Source: DAITQM01 sp039794245 | Lineage (GTDB): Bacteria > Pseudomonadota > Gammaproteobacteria > Xanthomonadales > Wenzhouxiangellaceae | Assembly: GCA_039794245.1 (NCBI GenBank) | Contig: JBDIVS010000007.1 | Location: 1 to 64,000 of the forward strand | Reading direction: 5' to 3' | Length of the DNA stretch: 64,000 nt | Shown here: positions 52,900 through 62,159 of the stretch, piece after piece | How the letters are laid out: the number at the start of each line of letters is the position of its first letter | Numbering within the stretch: the first letter of the stretch is position 1 | The notes under the pieces: generated by a model | Told to the model about the DNA's origin: nothing | The model's database searches: none | What the model saw: the letters and a program-made list of their open reading frames with translations, nothing else | Position numbers and translations under genes: made by a program

Positions 52900-53325
52900 T
52901 TATGGTGAGGGTGCGCCGCCCGCCGGGTCTGGCCCGCCGTTCCCGTCACTGCCACTGTCATCGCCGGCTTCATCGCCGGCTTCATCGCCGCCGGCCGGCG
53001 GCGGAGCGGTGGCTGGATCGGCGGCGGCATCGGCGGCGGTCTGTTCGGCCGGTGTCGCGAGCACCCCAAGATCGCCGCCGCTGAGCTTTCTCGCCTGGTC
53101 GGCGGCGAGCACCGCCATCAACAGCGTGATGACGAAAAACGCGGTGGCCAGCGCGCCGGTCGTGCGGCTGAGAAAATTGGCCGAACCGCGGGCCCCGAAC
53201 ACGGTGCCCGAGGCACCGCTGCCGAACGCCGCACCGACGGTGGCACCGGGGCCGCGCTGTAGCAGGATCAGGGCGATCATCGCGATCGCGATCAGCACAT
53301 CCAGGATGATCAAAACTTGCAGCAT
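52900..53325 (-). CDS. secG: preprotein translocase subunit SecG
   Basis: A 141-residue protein: helix 1 (LIILDVLIAIAMIALILLQ), the SecG block RGPGATVGAAFGSGASGTVFG, helix 2 (ATAFFVITLLMAVLA), then a long acidic Pro/Ala/Asp-rich tail (residues about 85-141) typical of SecG length variation. It stimulates SecYE translocation. It starts 44 bp after tpiA. Confidence 0.95.
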   Translation of the reverse strand: MLQVLIILDVLIAIAMIALILLQRGPGATVGAAFGSGASGTVFGARGSANFLSRTTGALATAFFVITLLMAVLAADQARKLSGGDLGVLATPAEQTAADAAADPATAPPPAGGDEAGDEAGDDSGSDGNGGPDPAGGAPSP

Positions 53326-53369
53326 AAATACTCAACCAGTCTCATGCAGTGAGCGTGCCGGCCTTGCCT

Positions 53370-54131
53370 TCAAGGGCCGCTGCCGGCCGCCCGGACGATC
53401 GCGACAAACTGCTCCGCGTTCAATGACGCGCCACCGATCAGACCGCCATCGATCTCGGATTCGGCGAAAAGCTGAGCGGCGTTGTCGGGCTTGACACTGC
53501 CGCCGTACAGTAGGCGCAGGCCGACGGCTATTGTATCATCCAGCGCGGCGCAAAACGAGCGGATACGGCCGTGCACCTCGGCCGCCTGTGCGGGCGTTGC
53601 GGTCAGCCCGCTGCCGATCGCCCACACCGGCTCGTAGGCGACCACCGCGGCGGCGAAGGCGTCGATCCCGTTGTGGTCGATCACCGCTTCGAGCTGGCGC
53701 TCGACGACGGCGAAGGTATTGCCCGCCTCGCGCTCGTCCTGCGTTTCGCCGACGCACAAAACCGGCGTCAGCCCGGCGCGCCGGGCGGCGGCGAATTTGG
53801 CGGCCACCAGGCGGTCGTCCTCGCCGAGGTCATGGCGCCGTTCGGAGTGGCCGACAAGGACGAAACGGCAGCCGAACTCGGCGAGCATCACCGCCGCCAC
53901 CTCGCCGGTGTGGGCCCCCTCGTCATGGGCCGAGACGTCCTGCGCCCCCCACGCCAGCGCGCTCCCGGCGGCCAGGTCGCGCACCTGGGCGAGGTAGGGG
54001 AACGGCGGCAGGACCGCGACTTCGACCGGGTCCGCGGGCGTAAGGTGCTTGCCGGCGACGCTGACCAGAGCGTTCACTTTGGGCACCGAGCCGTGCATTT
54101 TCCAGTTGCCGATCACCAGTTTGCGGCGCAT
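53370..54131 (-). CDS. tpiA: triosephosphate isomerase
   Basis: A 253-residue TIM barrel. N-terminal GNWKMHG carries the catalytic Lys, FVLVGHSERR the catalytic His, VAYEPVWAIGSG the catalytic Glu, and LLYGGSVKPDNAAQL the phosphate-binding loop. It interconverts DHAP and G3P. First gene of the secG-nuo operon. Confidence 0.97.
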   Translation of the reverse strand: MRRKLVIGNWKMHGSVPKVNALVSVAGKHLTPADPVEVAVLPPFPYLAQVRDLAAGSALAWGAQDVSAHDEGAHTGEVAAVMLAEFGCRFVLVGHSERRHDLGEDDRLVAAKFAAARRAGLTPVLCVGETQDEREAGNTFAVVERQLEAVIDHNGIDAFAAAVVAYEPVWAIGSGLTATPAQAAEVHGRIRSFCAALDDTIAVGLRLLYGGSVKPDNAAQLFAESEIDGGLIGGASLNAEQFVAIVRAAGSGP

Positions 54132-54231
54132 GGCCTTTTCCTTTCACCCGCCAGCGGCGGGCTTCGGCGGGAAAGTATAGGTGCCCGGGGGCGTAAAATG
54201 AACCGCCACTTCAGGTCGCAGCCCGCAAGCG

Positions 54232-55179
54232 ATGTTTATCGAATACCACCGTACCCTGCTCGCCGACCGGCGGCGCAACGCAGCCTGGGAACGGGCCCTG
54301 GCGGCGGCCATCGTTCCCGGCGAGAGCATTGTCGTCGATATCGGTGCCGGCACCGGGTTTCTCGGCTTTCTGGCGCGCCGCCTCGGGGCGCGCGAAGTGT
54401 TTCTGATCGACGACGGGCCGGTACTGGCCCTCGCCGAACAGCTCGCCGCGGACAACGGCCTCGACCGGCTGGTTTTCCTCAACGACCACTCGACCGCGGT
54501 CGGCGGCCTGCCGCCGGCCGATGTCGTCGTCTCCGAGACCCTCGGCAATTTCGCCCTCGAAGAACAGATCGTCGAGACCCTGAACGATGCCCGCCGCCTG
54601 CTCAAACCCGGCGGCGTGATGCTGCCCGCCGGGCTCGAACAATACGTCGCACCGGTGACCGATCCGGTTTTCAGGGAGGAATTGTGCGTCTGGGATCGTG
54701 TCGGTTACGACCTCGACCTGAGCGCCGCCCGGCGCATGAGCCTGAACAATCTTTATGTGCGCCGTATCGAGCCGGCGCAACTTTGGCCCGCCGCCACCCG
54801 CCAGTGGGACAAGATCGACTTTTGCGCCGCCCGGCCGCCAGCCAGCGCCCGGTGCGGCCGGGTTTCCTGGTCGCTCACCGGCAAGGCACCGTCGCCGGTG
54901 GTCGTTTACGGCTTTGCCGCCTGGTGGCGCTGCACCATCCACGCCGGCATCACGCTCGACACCGCCCCCGGCGCCCCGCCGACGCACTGGGAACAGATCT
55001 ACCTGCCGCTCAGCGAACCGCTCGCCCTCGCCGCCGGCGAGATGCTGGAACTGGAACTCCTCGTCAACGCCTCCCCGGCTGCAGGAACCCAGGTCCGGTG
55101 GCGCACCCGGCGGCGGGCGGCCGGCGGCCGCGTGGCCGCCGAGTTCGAACAGGATATTCAAGCCGGCGGCGGCTGGTGA
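54232..55179 (+). CDS. protein-arginine-methyltransferase-like class I methyltransferase
   Basis: A 315-residue protein. SAM motif I VVDIGAGTGFLGFLARRLGA is at about residues 34-53 and the acidic strand-2 segment EVFLIDDGP follows. VVVSETLGNFALEE (about 99-112) corresponds to the PRMT double-E loop. A C-terminal beta domain carries PTHWEQIYLPL, matching the PRMT THW loop. Both PRMT-specific elements are present, which is unusual in bacteria, so arginine or another guanidino/amine target is plausible. It is divergent from tpiA with about 100 bp between. Target unknown. Confidence 0.75.
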   Translation: MFIEYHRTLLADRRRNAAWERALAAAIVPGESIVVDIGAGTGFLGFLARRLGAREVFLIDDGPVLALAEQLAADNGLDRLVFLNDHSTAVGGLPPADVVVSETLGNFALEEQIVETLNDARRLLKPGGVMLPAGLEQYVAPVTDPVFREELCVWDRVGYDLDLSAARRMSLNNLYVRRIEPAQLWPAATRQWDKIDFCAARPPASARCGRVSWSLTGKAPSPVVVYGFAAWWRCTIHAGITLDTAPGAPPTHWEQIYLPLSEPLALAAGEMLELELLVNASPAAGTQVRWRTRRRAAGGRVAAEFEQDIQAGGGW

Positions 55180-55281
55180 GGGCCGGGAACGGGCATCTCA
55201 CCCCCGCCCCGCTGCGAACCATCCGTCATTCAAATGATTCGATCAGCAGTGAGCGGCGATGCTTTCACGGAAATGCACAGC

Positions 55282-55307
55282 GCCGGCGGGTGCATTCACC
55301 CGCCGGC
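55282..55307. terminator. hairpin after the CTERM gene and the PRMT-like gene
   Basis: GCCGGCGGGTG and CACCCGCCGGC form a perfect 11-bp stem with loop CATT, in the convergent gap 55180-55329. It is probably a shared terminator, though T tracts are poor on both sides. Confidence 0.5.
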
Positions 55308-55329
55308 TTAGACTGTCTAGCGCCTGGCT

Positions 55330-56217
55330 TCAGGCGCGCCGGAAGCGCAGCGAAACGGCTCCCAGGGTGACCATAATCAGCGCAAAAATAAGCAGGCTGA
55401 GGGGATTCAGCGCCGGCACCTCGGCGGGCTCCGGCAATTGCTGCTGACCGCCGCCGAACGGGAAGTTCGGGTGGAAGAAACACACGGCGGTATTGTCGGG
55501 AATCGACGCCGCTGAATTGCAGGCGTAGGTCAGCGCATCATCGGGCACCTCATTCTGGATGCCGGTGGTCGATCCGGAACCCTGTTCAGGATTGCCCGGG
55601 CCGATCTGATAGACGATACCAAAGCTGGTGTCGTACAGCAGCGCCTGCATATCGAACATTACACCGGTTCCGCCGAAATGCTCTACACCATTCCATTGGA
55701 AAACATAACAGCCTTCGCCGGCAACCGCGCCGCTGGCGCGCGGGCACGGCGTGATGTGCTCAAACAGCCCGCTCCCGGTGATCAGGTCGTCATGCAGCGG
55801 GTAAAGCCGGGCGCCGCCGCCGCTACTGGGCGTGGCGGGCAACGGGCAGTCGTTCGAAAGATCCGGGCCGGTATCGGTCGGGTCGGTGCTGATATAGCCG
55901 TTGGTCGCCATCACCAATTGCGTGTAATTGGTGCCGTAAAAGTTGAACGCCGGACCGGGCAGGGCAATCGGTCCTGACGAAGCATCGTCTCCCGACGTGA
56001 CCACCGTGCCGGTAGCGGAGATATCGACGAAACTGAAATCGCACTCCGGCTGGGAGCCGTCGAACCAGACATAGCCAAAGGCATCGGGCCCGCCTGTCGG
56101 GGCGGGCGGAACGGCTACGCCTTGCGGCTGGTCTCCGGCGCCTTTGTTTTCCTGGGCCAAAGTCGGGTTGGCAAGCGCCAAAGCCAGTATTACAAGGAAA
56201 GATCGAGACACGATCAT
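55330..56217 (-). CDS. secreted protein with IPTL/PEP-CTERM-like sorting tail
   Basis: A 295-residue protein. Signal peptide MIVSRSFLVILALALANPTLAQ; a beta-rich middle rich in Asp, Gly, Ser and Thr with FNFYGTNYTQLVMATNGYIS (a nidogen-like surface-protein pattern); and a C-terminal tail of VPALNPLSLLIFALIMVTLG followed by FRRA, i.e. short motif, helix and basic end, as in IPTL-CTERM proteins sorted by exosortase-type systems. The ATG 56217 has a strong AGGAGG SD. No exosortase is in the window. Role unknown; cell-surface or exported matrix protein likely. Confidence 0.75.
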   Translation of the reverse strand: MIVSRSFLVILALALANPTLAQENKGAGDQPQGVAVPPAPTGGPDAFGYVWFDGSQPECDFSFVDISATGTVVTSGDDASSGPIALPGPAFNFYGTNYTQLVMATNGYISTDPTDTGPDLSNDCPLPATPSSGGGARLYPLHDDLITGSGLFEHITPCPRASGAVAGEGCYVFQWNGVEHFGGTGVMFDMQALLYDTSFGIVYQIGPGNPEQGSGSTTGIQNEVPDDALTYACNSAASIPDNTAVCFFHPNFPFGGGQQQLPEPAEVPALNPLSLLIFALIMVTLGAVSLRFRRA

Positions 56218-56323
56218 GACCAAACCTCCTGCGTTGATAGTTTATTCGCACATTTAAGAGGCATTTTGATTTCAAAACTCCCCATACGCAGGCCGAGTAT
56301 ATCGCTTTTCATGACCAATGTCA

Positions 56324-57274
56324 TCAGGCCACAAACCGGATATCCGGCCCGCGGCTGATCGCCATTTCGGCGCCGGCCGGCAGGCGGTGGCTTTCGCCGT
56401 CGAGATGGAACACCAGTTCCTCGCCGGCGATCAGCCGAAGTTCGCTGGCCGGATCGCTGAGATAACCGGGGGCGCCGCGGTAGCGCCCGCCGCGGCCGAG
56501 CAGCAGGTTCGGCAGGCGGCGCTGAAAACCTTCTGCCTCGCCGCCGATTACCGTCGCCTTGAGTTCACCCTCGGCGGCACCCCAGTATGGCTGGACTCCG
56601 AGCGGCAGACGCCGGTGGGTTGTGGCACTGAGCACGTAAAGGCGGTCGGCGACCGGCCGGCCGTCCCAGATCAGGGCGGCGGCGAAGCTTTGCAACACCG
56701 GCCGGCCGAGGCTGGCGGCCAGCAGTTTTTTGGCCACCCAGGTGCCGGTCCCGGCGCCGCCGTGCATGCCGAAATGGCGGTAGCGCCGGCGGAAAGCCCA
56801 GCAGTCCTCGATCGCCGCCGCCAGGCCGGCGGCATTCAACAAGAAACCGTGGCAAGTCTCGCCGCCGCCCAGGCGCAACTGCAAACAGGGGCGGACCGTC
56901 TCGCGGCCCTGACCCTGCCGCCAGGCGGTGAGCCTGCTGCCGAGCCGGGCCAGGCGCCGCCCGCCCGTCCCCAGGTCGGCGGCGATGACATTGGTCCGCC
57001 CGCCGCTCAACACCAGAAGCGGCACATCGTGCCGGCCGGCGGCCACCAACCGGTGAACGATACCATGGACCGTCCCGTCACCACCGTTGACCGCTAAAAA
57101 CGCAACCGTCTCTTTCAGGGCCAGGGCCACCGCGGTATCCAGCTCGGTTTCGCTGGCAGCGCGCAAAACAATCCCCCCGGCCTCCAGGGTCAACGCTTCG
57201 AGCGCCACCGCCCCGCTCTGCGCGTTGGTGAAACTCGTTGGATTGCTGATCAGGACAGGAAGCGCACCGCTCAC
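56324..57274 (-). CDS. diacylglycerol-kinase-family lipid kinase
   Basis: A 316-residue protein of the DagK/YegS/sphingosine-kinase fold. NPTSFTN is at the N terminus, the nucleotide motif AVNGGDGTVHGIVHRL near residues 61-76, and LSGGRTNVIAADLG follows. The C-terminal beta domain closes with EELVFHLDGESHRLPAGAEM. It should phosphorylate a lipid alcohol such as diacylglycerol or a ceramide-like lipid at the inner membrane. Nearby lipid genes make a non-housekeeping substrate possible. Confidence 0.85.
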   Translation of the reverse strand: MSGALPVLISNPTSFTNAQSGAVALEALTLEAGGIVLRAASETELDTAVALALKETVAFLAVNGGDGTVHGIVHRLVAAGRHDVPLLVLSGGRTNVIAADLGTGGRRLARLGSRLTAWRQGQGRETVRPCLQLRLGGGETCHGFLLNAAGLAAAIEDCWAFRRRYRHFGMHGGAGTGTWVAKKLLAASLGRPVLQSFAAALIWDGRPVADRLYVLSATTHRRLPLGVQPYWGAAEGELKATVIGGEAEGFQRRLPNLLLGRGGRYRGAPGYLSDPASELRLIAGEELVFHLDGESHRLPAGAEMAISRGPDIRFVA

Positions 57275-57394
57275 GATGCACCTGCGCCGGCGGACGAAGG
57301 CGTGACCGGTTGGGGATATGCGACAATAATCAATGAACCGCTCCGGTAAATCGACCGGTGCATTTTATCCGCTCACCGCACCTCGTACATCGTC

Positions 57395-59086
57395 ATGCGA
57401 CTTTTACTCAGCCTGGCCCGCCAATATCGGGCGCGCACTGTTTTCATGCTTGTCGCGCTCGCCCTGTCGGGGGTGTTCGACGGAATCGGGCTGACCGCCC
57501 TGTTTCCGATGCTCGAGCTGGCCCAGGATCCGCAGGCCGCCGGCAAGATGCCGGAATGGCTGGCGGCGATCATGGACGGCCTTGGTCTGGCGCCGACGAT
57601 CGGTAACCTGATGCTGCTGTTCGCCGGCGGCATGTGGCTGAAAGCGGTGTTGCTGATGGTCGCCAACACCCAAGTCGGTTTCACCGTCGCCCGCGCCGCG
57701 ACCGATCTCAGGCTCGAACTGCTGCACGCCCTGACCGAAGCCAGGTGGAGCTATTTTCACCGGCAGGCGACCGGCGCGCTGGCCAACGCCGTGGCCACCG
57801 AAGCGATGCGCGCCTCCGAAGCCTATCTGCAGGGCGCGCGGATGATCGCCTGGTTCATGCAGGCGCTGGTCGCCGGCGGAGTCGCGATCTATGTCTCGTG
57901 GCGCGTCGCATTGGTCGCCATCGCCGGCGGCGCATTGGTGCTGGCGATGTTGAACTGGCTGGTCCGCATAACGCGCCGCGCCGGTCTTAGACAAACTGAA
58001 CTACAACGCCAACTGCTCGCCGGCCTGACCGATCTTCTGCACTCGGTCAAACCGCTGAAAGCGATGGCCCGCGAACATCAAGGTGACCAGGTGCTGCAAA
58101 ATCAGACGCGCGATCTCAACCGGACGCTGCAAAAGCAGGTTCTGAGCAAGGAAGCGTTGCGCTCGGGGCAGGAACCGCTGCTCGTCACGCTCGGCATGTT
58201 CGGCCTGTATTTCGCGGTGGTTCGCGAGGGGCTGCTGGTCGCGCCATTGACTTTTTTGCTGCTGATTCTGGTCCGGGCGCTGCTCCATCTCAACAAGACG
58301 CAGCGTCAATACCAGGAAATGGCCGGCAGCGAAAGCGCCTATTTCGCGATCCGCGCCGCGATCGACGAGGCGCGGCACGCGCAGGAAGCGCACCACGGCA
58401 CCGCACCGCCGGTTTTCGAACGCGAAATCCGCCTGCAAAAGGTGACCGTGAACTACGACCGCGAACGGGTTTTGCAGGACATCGACCTCGTCATTCCGGC
58501 CGGCCGGATCACGACGCTGACCGGGCCTTCGGGCAGCGGCAAGACGACCATCGTCGATCTGATCGCCGGCCTGGTGACCCCGGAATCGGGCCGGGTACTG
58601 ATCGACGACCGGCCGCTGGCCGAACTGGACATCCGCACCTGGCGGCGGCGGCTCGGTTACGTGCCGCAGGAGACGGTGCTGCTGCACGATACGGTGCGCC
58701 ACAACATCACGCTCGGCGATCCGGCGCTCGGCCGCGCCGAGGTCGAAGCGGCACTGCGCGCCGCCGAGGCGTGGGATTTCGTCAGTGATTTACCGCACGG
58801 CATGGAAACGCCGGTCGGCGAACGCGGCGGGTTGTTGTCCGGCGGCCAGCGCCAGCGCATCGTGATCGCCCGCGCCCTGGTCCACCGCCCGCTGCTTCTG
58901 ATCCTCGACGAAGCGACCAGCGCCTTGGATCCGCTCAGCGAAACCGGCATCGGCCGCACGCTGCTAAGGCTGCGCGGCGAACTGACCATCCTTGCCGTCT
59001 CGCACCGGCCGGCGCTGATCGAGATTGCCGACCAGGTCTACCGCGTCGAAAACGGCAGCGTGTATCCCGCCGCCACCCCTACCTGA
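57395..59086 (+). CDS. ABC transporter, fused permease/ATPase (lipid-exporter-like)
   Basis: A 563-residue type I (MsbA-like) half-transporter: six membrane helices in residues about 10-290, then an ATPase domain with Walker A TLTGPSGSGKTTIVDL, signature LSGGQRQRIVIARAL, Walker B LLILDEATSALD and the switch His in AVSHRPALIE. It works as a homodimer. The exported molecule is unknown; the flanking lipid kinase, Tam41-like and Lpt genes suggest a lipid. Its 3' end overlaps that of the convergent Tam41-like gene by 8 bp. Confidence 0.92.
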   Translation: MRLLLSLARQYRARTVFMLVALALSGVFDGIGLTALFPMLELAQDPQAAGKMPEWLAAIMDGLGLAPTIGNLMLLFAGGMWLKAVLLMVANTQVGFTVARAATDLRLELLHALTEARWSYFHRQATGALANAVATEAMRASEAYLQGARMIAWFMQALVAGGVAIYVSWRVALVAIAGGALVLAMLNWLVRITRRAGLRQTELQRQLLAGLTDLLHSVKPLKAMAREHQGDQVLQNQTRDLNRTLQKQVLSKEALRSGQEPLLVTLGMFGLYFAVVREGLLVAPLTFLLLILVRALLHLNKTQRQYQEMAGSESAYFAIRAAIDEARHAQEAHHGTAPPVFEREIRLQKVTVNYDRERVLQDIDLVIPAGRITTLTGPSGSGKTTIVDLIAGLVTPESGRVLIDDRPLAELDIRTWRRRLGYVPQETVLLHDTVRHNITLGDPALGRAEVEAALRAAEAWDFVSDLPHGMETPVGERGGLLSGGQRQRIVIARALVHRPLLLILDEATSALDPLSETGIGRTLLRLRGELTILAVSHRPALIEIADQVYRVENGSVYPAATPT

Positions 59087-60008
59087 TCCGGCCGCTGCGA
59101 TACAAACGCCACAGCACAACCCAACCACCCAGCCACGGGCGGCGGCGGGCGGCCTCCGGAATGTCGAGCGGCCGGCCGGTATGACGTTCGATTTTCCAGG
59201 CAGCGTAATCGACCGCGCCGTCGAAAGTGAACAAGGTTTTGAACAAGCGGGCGACCGAGACGAGTTTGCCGGCGGCGGCTCGCACCGCCCACAACGCCGC
59301 GGCGCGCCGCTGCCGCCAGCGGCCCGGCGCGATCCGGTAACGGCCGCCGGCCCGTAACGTCAGGCCCGGCAGGCCCGGCAGGATGCCGGCGGCGATTGCG
59401 CACAAATCCGCTTCGCCGGCGGCGACCAGCGAGGCGAGCCGCTCGACCGGTTCGGCCCGCAGTTCGGTGCGGTAACTGAGGCGAAGGCCGTGTTGCCAGA
59501 TCTCCGGCACGGTGTACTCGCCATCCAGCGTCGCCGTCACGGCATCGAGAAAATGCCGGCGGCCGCGGGCGATGGCCCGGGTCAGGGTTTCCTCGAGGGC
59601 CGCATCGGCGCACCAGAGCAGGCGGTAGGGCTGGGCGAAGCGCCCCCACAGATACGGCAGCAACCAGCACCCGGCCACGCCGCGCAAGAAGGCACGCTCG
59701 CGAAACATCGCGTATTTGGCGCGCAGCGTCCGTGCCGGGCGGCCGGCGCCGGCTGTCTCAGGCGTTTCCAGGTAAAACACGTTGGGCGGCAATAAATCGT
59801 TGAAAAGCGATGCCATCCAGCCTTGCCCGGCGGCACGCGGCGAGGTGACCAGCACATGAAAATCGACGATGCCGGCGGCCGGATCGCCGCCGCGTAGGCA
59901 CGAGCCGTAATACAGCACGGCGCGCAGCGCCGGCCCGTGGCGCCGCCGGAGCGCCGCCAGCAATGTGTCGAGTGCGGCCGTTTCCGCAGTGTAATCCGCC
60001 ACCTTCAC
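59079..60008 (-). CDS. nucleotidyltransferase-fold protein, Tam41-like (possible CDP-lipid synthase)
   Basis: A 309-residue protein. AVLYYGSCLRGG...GIVDFHVLV is a nucleotidyltransferase GS-x-DxH/D-type centre near residues 31-52. LLPPNVFYLE and RAKYAMFRERAFL follow with spacing like the mitochondrial CDP-DAG synthase Tam41. The usual second acidic residue reads DFH, so activity is uncertain. It starts at a GTG (60008; 60002 also possible) 7 bp after lptG, in the lptF-lptG operon. It might activate a phospholipid head group. The Tam41 link is by eye only. Confidence 0.5.
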   Translation of the reverse strand: MKVADYTAETAALDTLLAALRRRHGPALRAVLYYGSCLRGGDPAAGIVDFHVLVTSPRAAGQGWMASLFNDLLPPNVFYLETPETAGAGRPARTLRAKYAMFRERAFLRGVAGCWLLPYLWGRFAQPYRLLWCADAALEETLTRAIARGRRHFLDAVTATLDGEYTVPEIWQHGLRLSYRTELRAEPVERLASLVAAGEADLCAIAAGILPGLPGLTLRAGGRYRIAPGRWRQRRAAALWAVRAAAGKLVSVARLFKTLFTFDGAVDYAAWKIERHTGRPLDIPEAARRRPWLGGWVVLWRLYRSGRIR

Positions 60009-60015
60009 GCCCGGG

Positions 60016-61083
60016 CTATTCAAGCCGGCCGACCAGCACCAGGGCAACGAGCAGCAAGGCGGCGATCGGCGCGAATGTGGTCACCACTGGCGAGATCGCG
60101 GCCAAAAGCCCGAGATAACCGGCCGCCTGGTTGACCAACACAAACAACAGGCCGAGCAGCGCCGCGAGAAACAGCCGCTGTCCCGATTTGCCGCCGCGGC
60201 CGCCACCGAAGGCCACCGGCACGGCGAGCAGGGCCATGACCAGCGCCCCGAAAGGCAGCGAGATTTTCCGCCACAAAGCCAGCTCGTAACGATCATAGGC
60301 CTGGCCGCGCGTTTTCAAGGACTGGATATATCCCCACAGGCTGCTCGGCGCCAGGCTTTCCGGCGGCATCTCCAGCACCCCGAGCTGCGCCGCCGGCAAA
60401 AACGACGTCCAGCGCCAGCGGTCGTGGTGCGTCGTGCTGCTCAGCGGCCCGCGGACTTCCTTGATCACCACGTCTTCGAGCAGCCAGTTTTGCTCATCGA
60501 CGATCTCCGCCTCACGGGCATGGATGAAACGGACCAGTCCCTCCGCCGGCGCAAACTGGTAGATATCGATATCGAGCGGGATACGGCCGAAACGGAAATC
60601 GCGGATATTGACAAAGCGCCAACCGTCCCTGGCCCAATAACCGCCGGGTTCACTGAACGCCGCGTGGTCGGCCAAGGAGGCGGTGCGCATCAGCCAGGCG
60701 CTTTCGTCAAGCTTGGGGGTCACGAATTCGACAACGATCAGGGCCAGGCCGATACCCGCCAGACTGGCCCGCAGCACCGCGCGGGTGATATCACCGGCCG
60801 CCGTGCCCAGGGCACGGGCCGCGATGATCTCGCGGTTGGCGGCCAGCACCCCGAGACCGAGCGCGCTGCCGAGCAGCACGATCGTCAGCAACTGTTCGAC
60901 CAGCCGGCCGGGCGCGGTCATCAGCACGAATTGCAGCGCCCGATCGAGCGTATAGCTACCGTCGCCGACACGGCTCAATTGCTCGATCAACTCGAGCAGG
61001 CTGAACAGTGCGAACAGCACCAGCGCAGTCAACCCCTGCCAGCGCCAGACTTCGCGCCCGATGTGCCGGCTGAGCAGTTGCAT
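60016..61083 (-). CDS. lptG: LptG-family permease
   Basis: A 355-residue protein. MQLLSRHIGREVW leads into three N-terminal helices, a periplasmic beta-jellyroll region (residues about 130-260) with WRFVNIRDFRFGRIPLDIDIYQF, and three C-terminal helices. LptF and LptG form the inner-membrane part of the LPS extractor. Conserved start 61083 shares a base with the lptF stop. Because it lies with lipid-synthesis genes rather than pepA or similar, it could be a paralogue for another lipid. Confidence 0.88.
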   Translation of the reverse strand: MQLLSRHIGREVWRWQGLTALVLFALFSLLELIEQLSRVGDGSYTLDRALQFVLMTAPGRLVEQLLTIVLLGSALGLGVLAANREIIAARALGTAAGDITRAVLRASLAGIGLALIVVEFVTPKLDESAWLMRTASLADHAAFSEPGGYWARDGWRFVNIRDFRFGRIPLDIDIYQFAPAEGLVRFIHAREAEIVDEQNWLLEDVVIKEVRGPLSSTTHHDRWRWTSFLPAAQLGVLEMPPESLAPSSLWGYIQSLKTRGQAYDRYELALWRKISLPFGALVMALLAVPVAFGGGRGGKSGQRLFLAALLGLLFVLVNQAAGYLGLLAAISPVVTTFAPIAALLLVALVLVGRLE

Positions 61084-62159
61084 CAGCGACGAGCCAGCCC
61101 GGCAAACCACTGCCGGCGCTGATCGAGCAGCAGCAGCAGCGCCACAATGCACAGCAAAGCCAGCGGCAGCGTGTACAAACCGGGGATCACCGGCAGGAAA
61201 CCGCTTTTCACCCAGCCCTTGGCGATGACATACAAGTTGAGATAGGCGACGAGCACGAGCAGCGAAAAGAGCAGCCGGTGGTAACGGCCGCCACGCGGCG
61301 CGTAGCGGCTGAGCACCGTCGCCAGAAGACCGAGGGCGATCGTGATCAGCGGCGTCGTGAAGCGGCCCTGCAACTCCGCCTGGGCAACCCGGTCCGGATC
61401 GCCGATCAGTTCCGTGCTCGCCAGGGCCTTAAGCCGCCGCTCCGTGGGGATGGCGTTTTCGCTGTCGAGCACCAGGCGCAGGTGGCCGACACTCATCTGC
61501 CAGCCGGGATCGAGCGTACGCGCCATTTGATAAAGAAACCCCTGGTCGAAATCGATGACCTCGCGGCCGTCGCCGAGCACGCCCTGCCGCGCCCGGGCAG
61601 CGCGGATGAACTCGCTTTTGCCGCTGCGCTCCTGCTGGACGAAGACGTCGAGCAGGTCGTCGCCGTCGCGGCCGGCGGCGAAAACCACACGCCCGGAAAA
61701 ATTGGCGGTATAAAAATGCCCGGCCTCGACCCGATCGAGATTCATGTCGCTGCCGATCTCGCGGTCGAGGCGAAAGATCTTCTCGTAAGCCAGCGGCCTG
61801 AGGTACGCCGCTTCGAAACCGATCAGACCGCCGAGCGGCAGGCCGACGAACAACACCGATGAGAGCAGCAGGCGCGTCTTGCCGCCGAGCGCGCGCAGGG
61901 CGACGAATTCCTGAGCCGCCGCCATCCGCCCGAGGGCGCTGATCACCGCCAGGAAAAAGGCCAGCGGCACCATCATTTCGAGCGCCACCTGGGCTTGCAG
62001 GAACAGCACCGTGAAAAACTCGCCGAGCGTCATCGACACCGCGCCGCCCTCGCTGATCATCCGGCTGCTGGTCCAGGCGAGAAAGAGCAGGAAGAAAAAC
62101 AGCAAAATGCCGGCGAACGGCCGCACGATGCTGGCCAGCAGGTAGCGGCGCAGGATCAT
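61083..62159 (-). CDS. lptF: LptF-family permease
   Basis: A 358-residue protein with the LptF/LptG plan. MILRRYLLASIVRPFAGILL, LALEMMVPLAFFLAVISALGR-type helices, a periplasmic domain (about 115-265), and C-terminal helices with TPLITIALGLLATVLSRYAPRGG. It is coupled to the upstream YghO-like gene by an ATGA overlap and to lptG by a one-base overlap. Confidence 0.88.
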   Translation of the reverse strand: MILRRYLLASIVRPFAGILLFFFLLFLAWTSSRMISEGGAVSMTLGEFFTVLFLQAQVALEMMVPLAFFLAVISALGRMAAAQEFVALRALGGKTRLLLSSVLFVGLPLGGLIGFEAAYLRPLAYEKIFRLDREIGSDMNLDRVEAGHFYTANFSGRVVFAAGRDGDDLLDVFVQQERSGKSEFIRAARARQGVLGDGREVIDFDQGFLYQMARTLDPGWQMSVGHLRLVLDSENAIPTERRLKALASTELIGDPDRVAQAELQGRFTTPLITIALGLLATVLSRYAPRGGRYHRLLFSLLVLVAYLNLYVIAKGWVKSGFLPVIPGLYTLPLALLCIVALLLLLDQRRQWFAGLARR

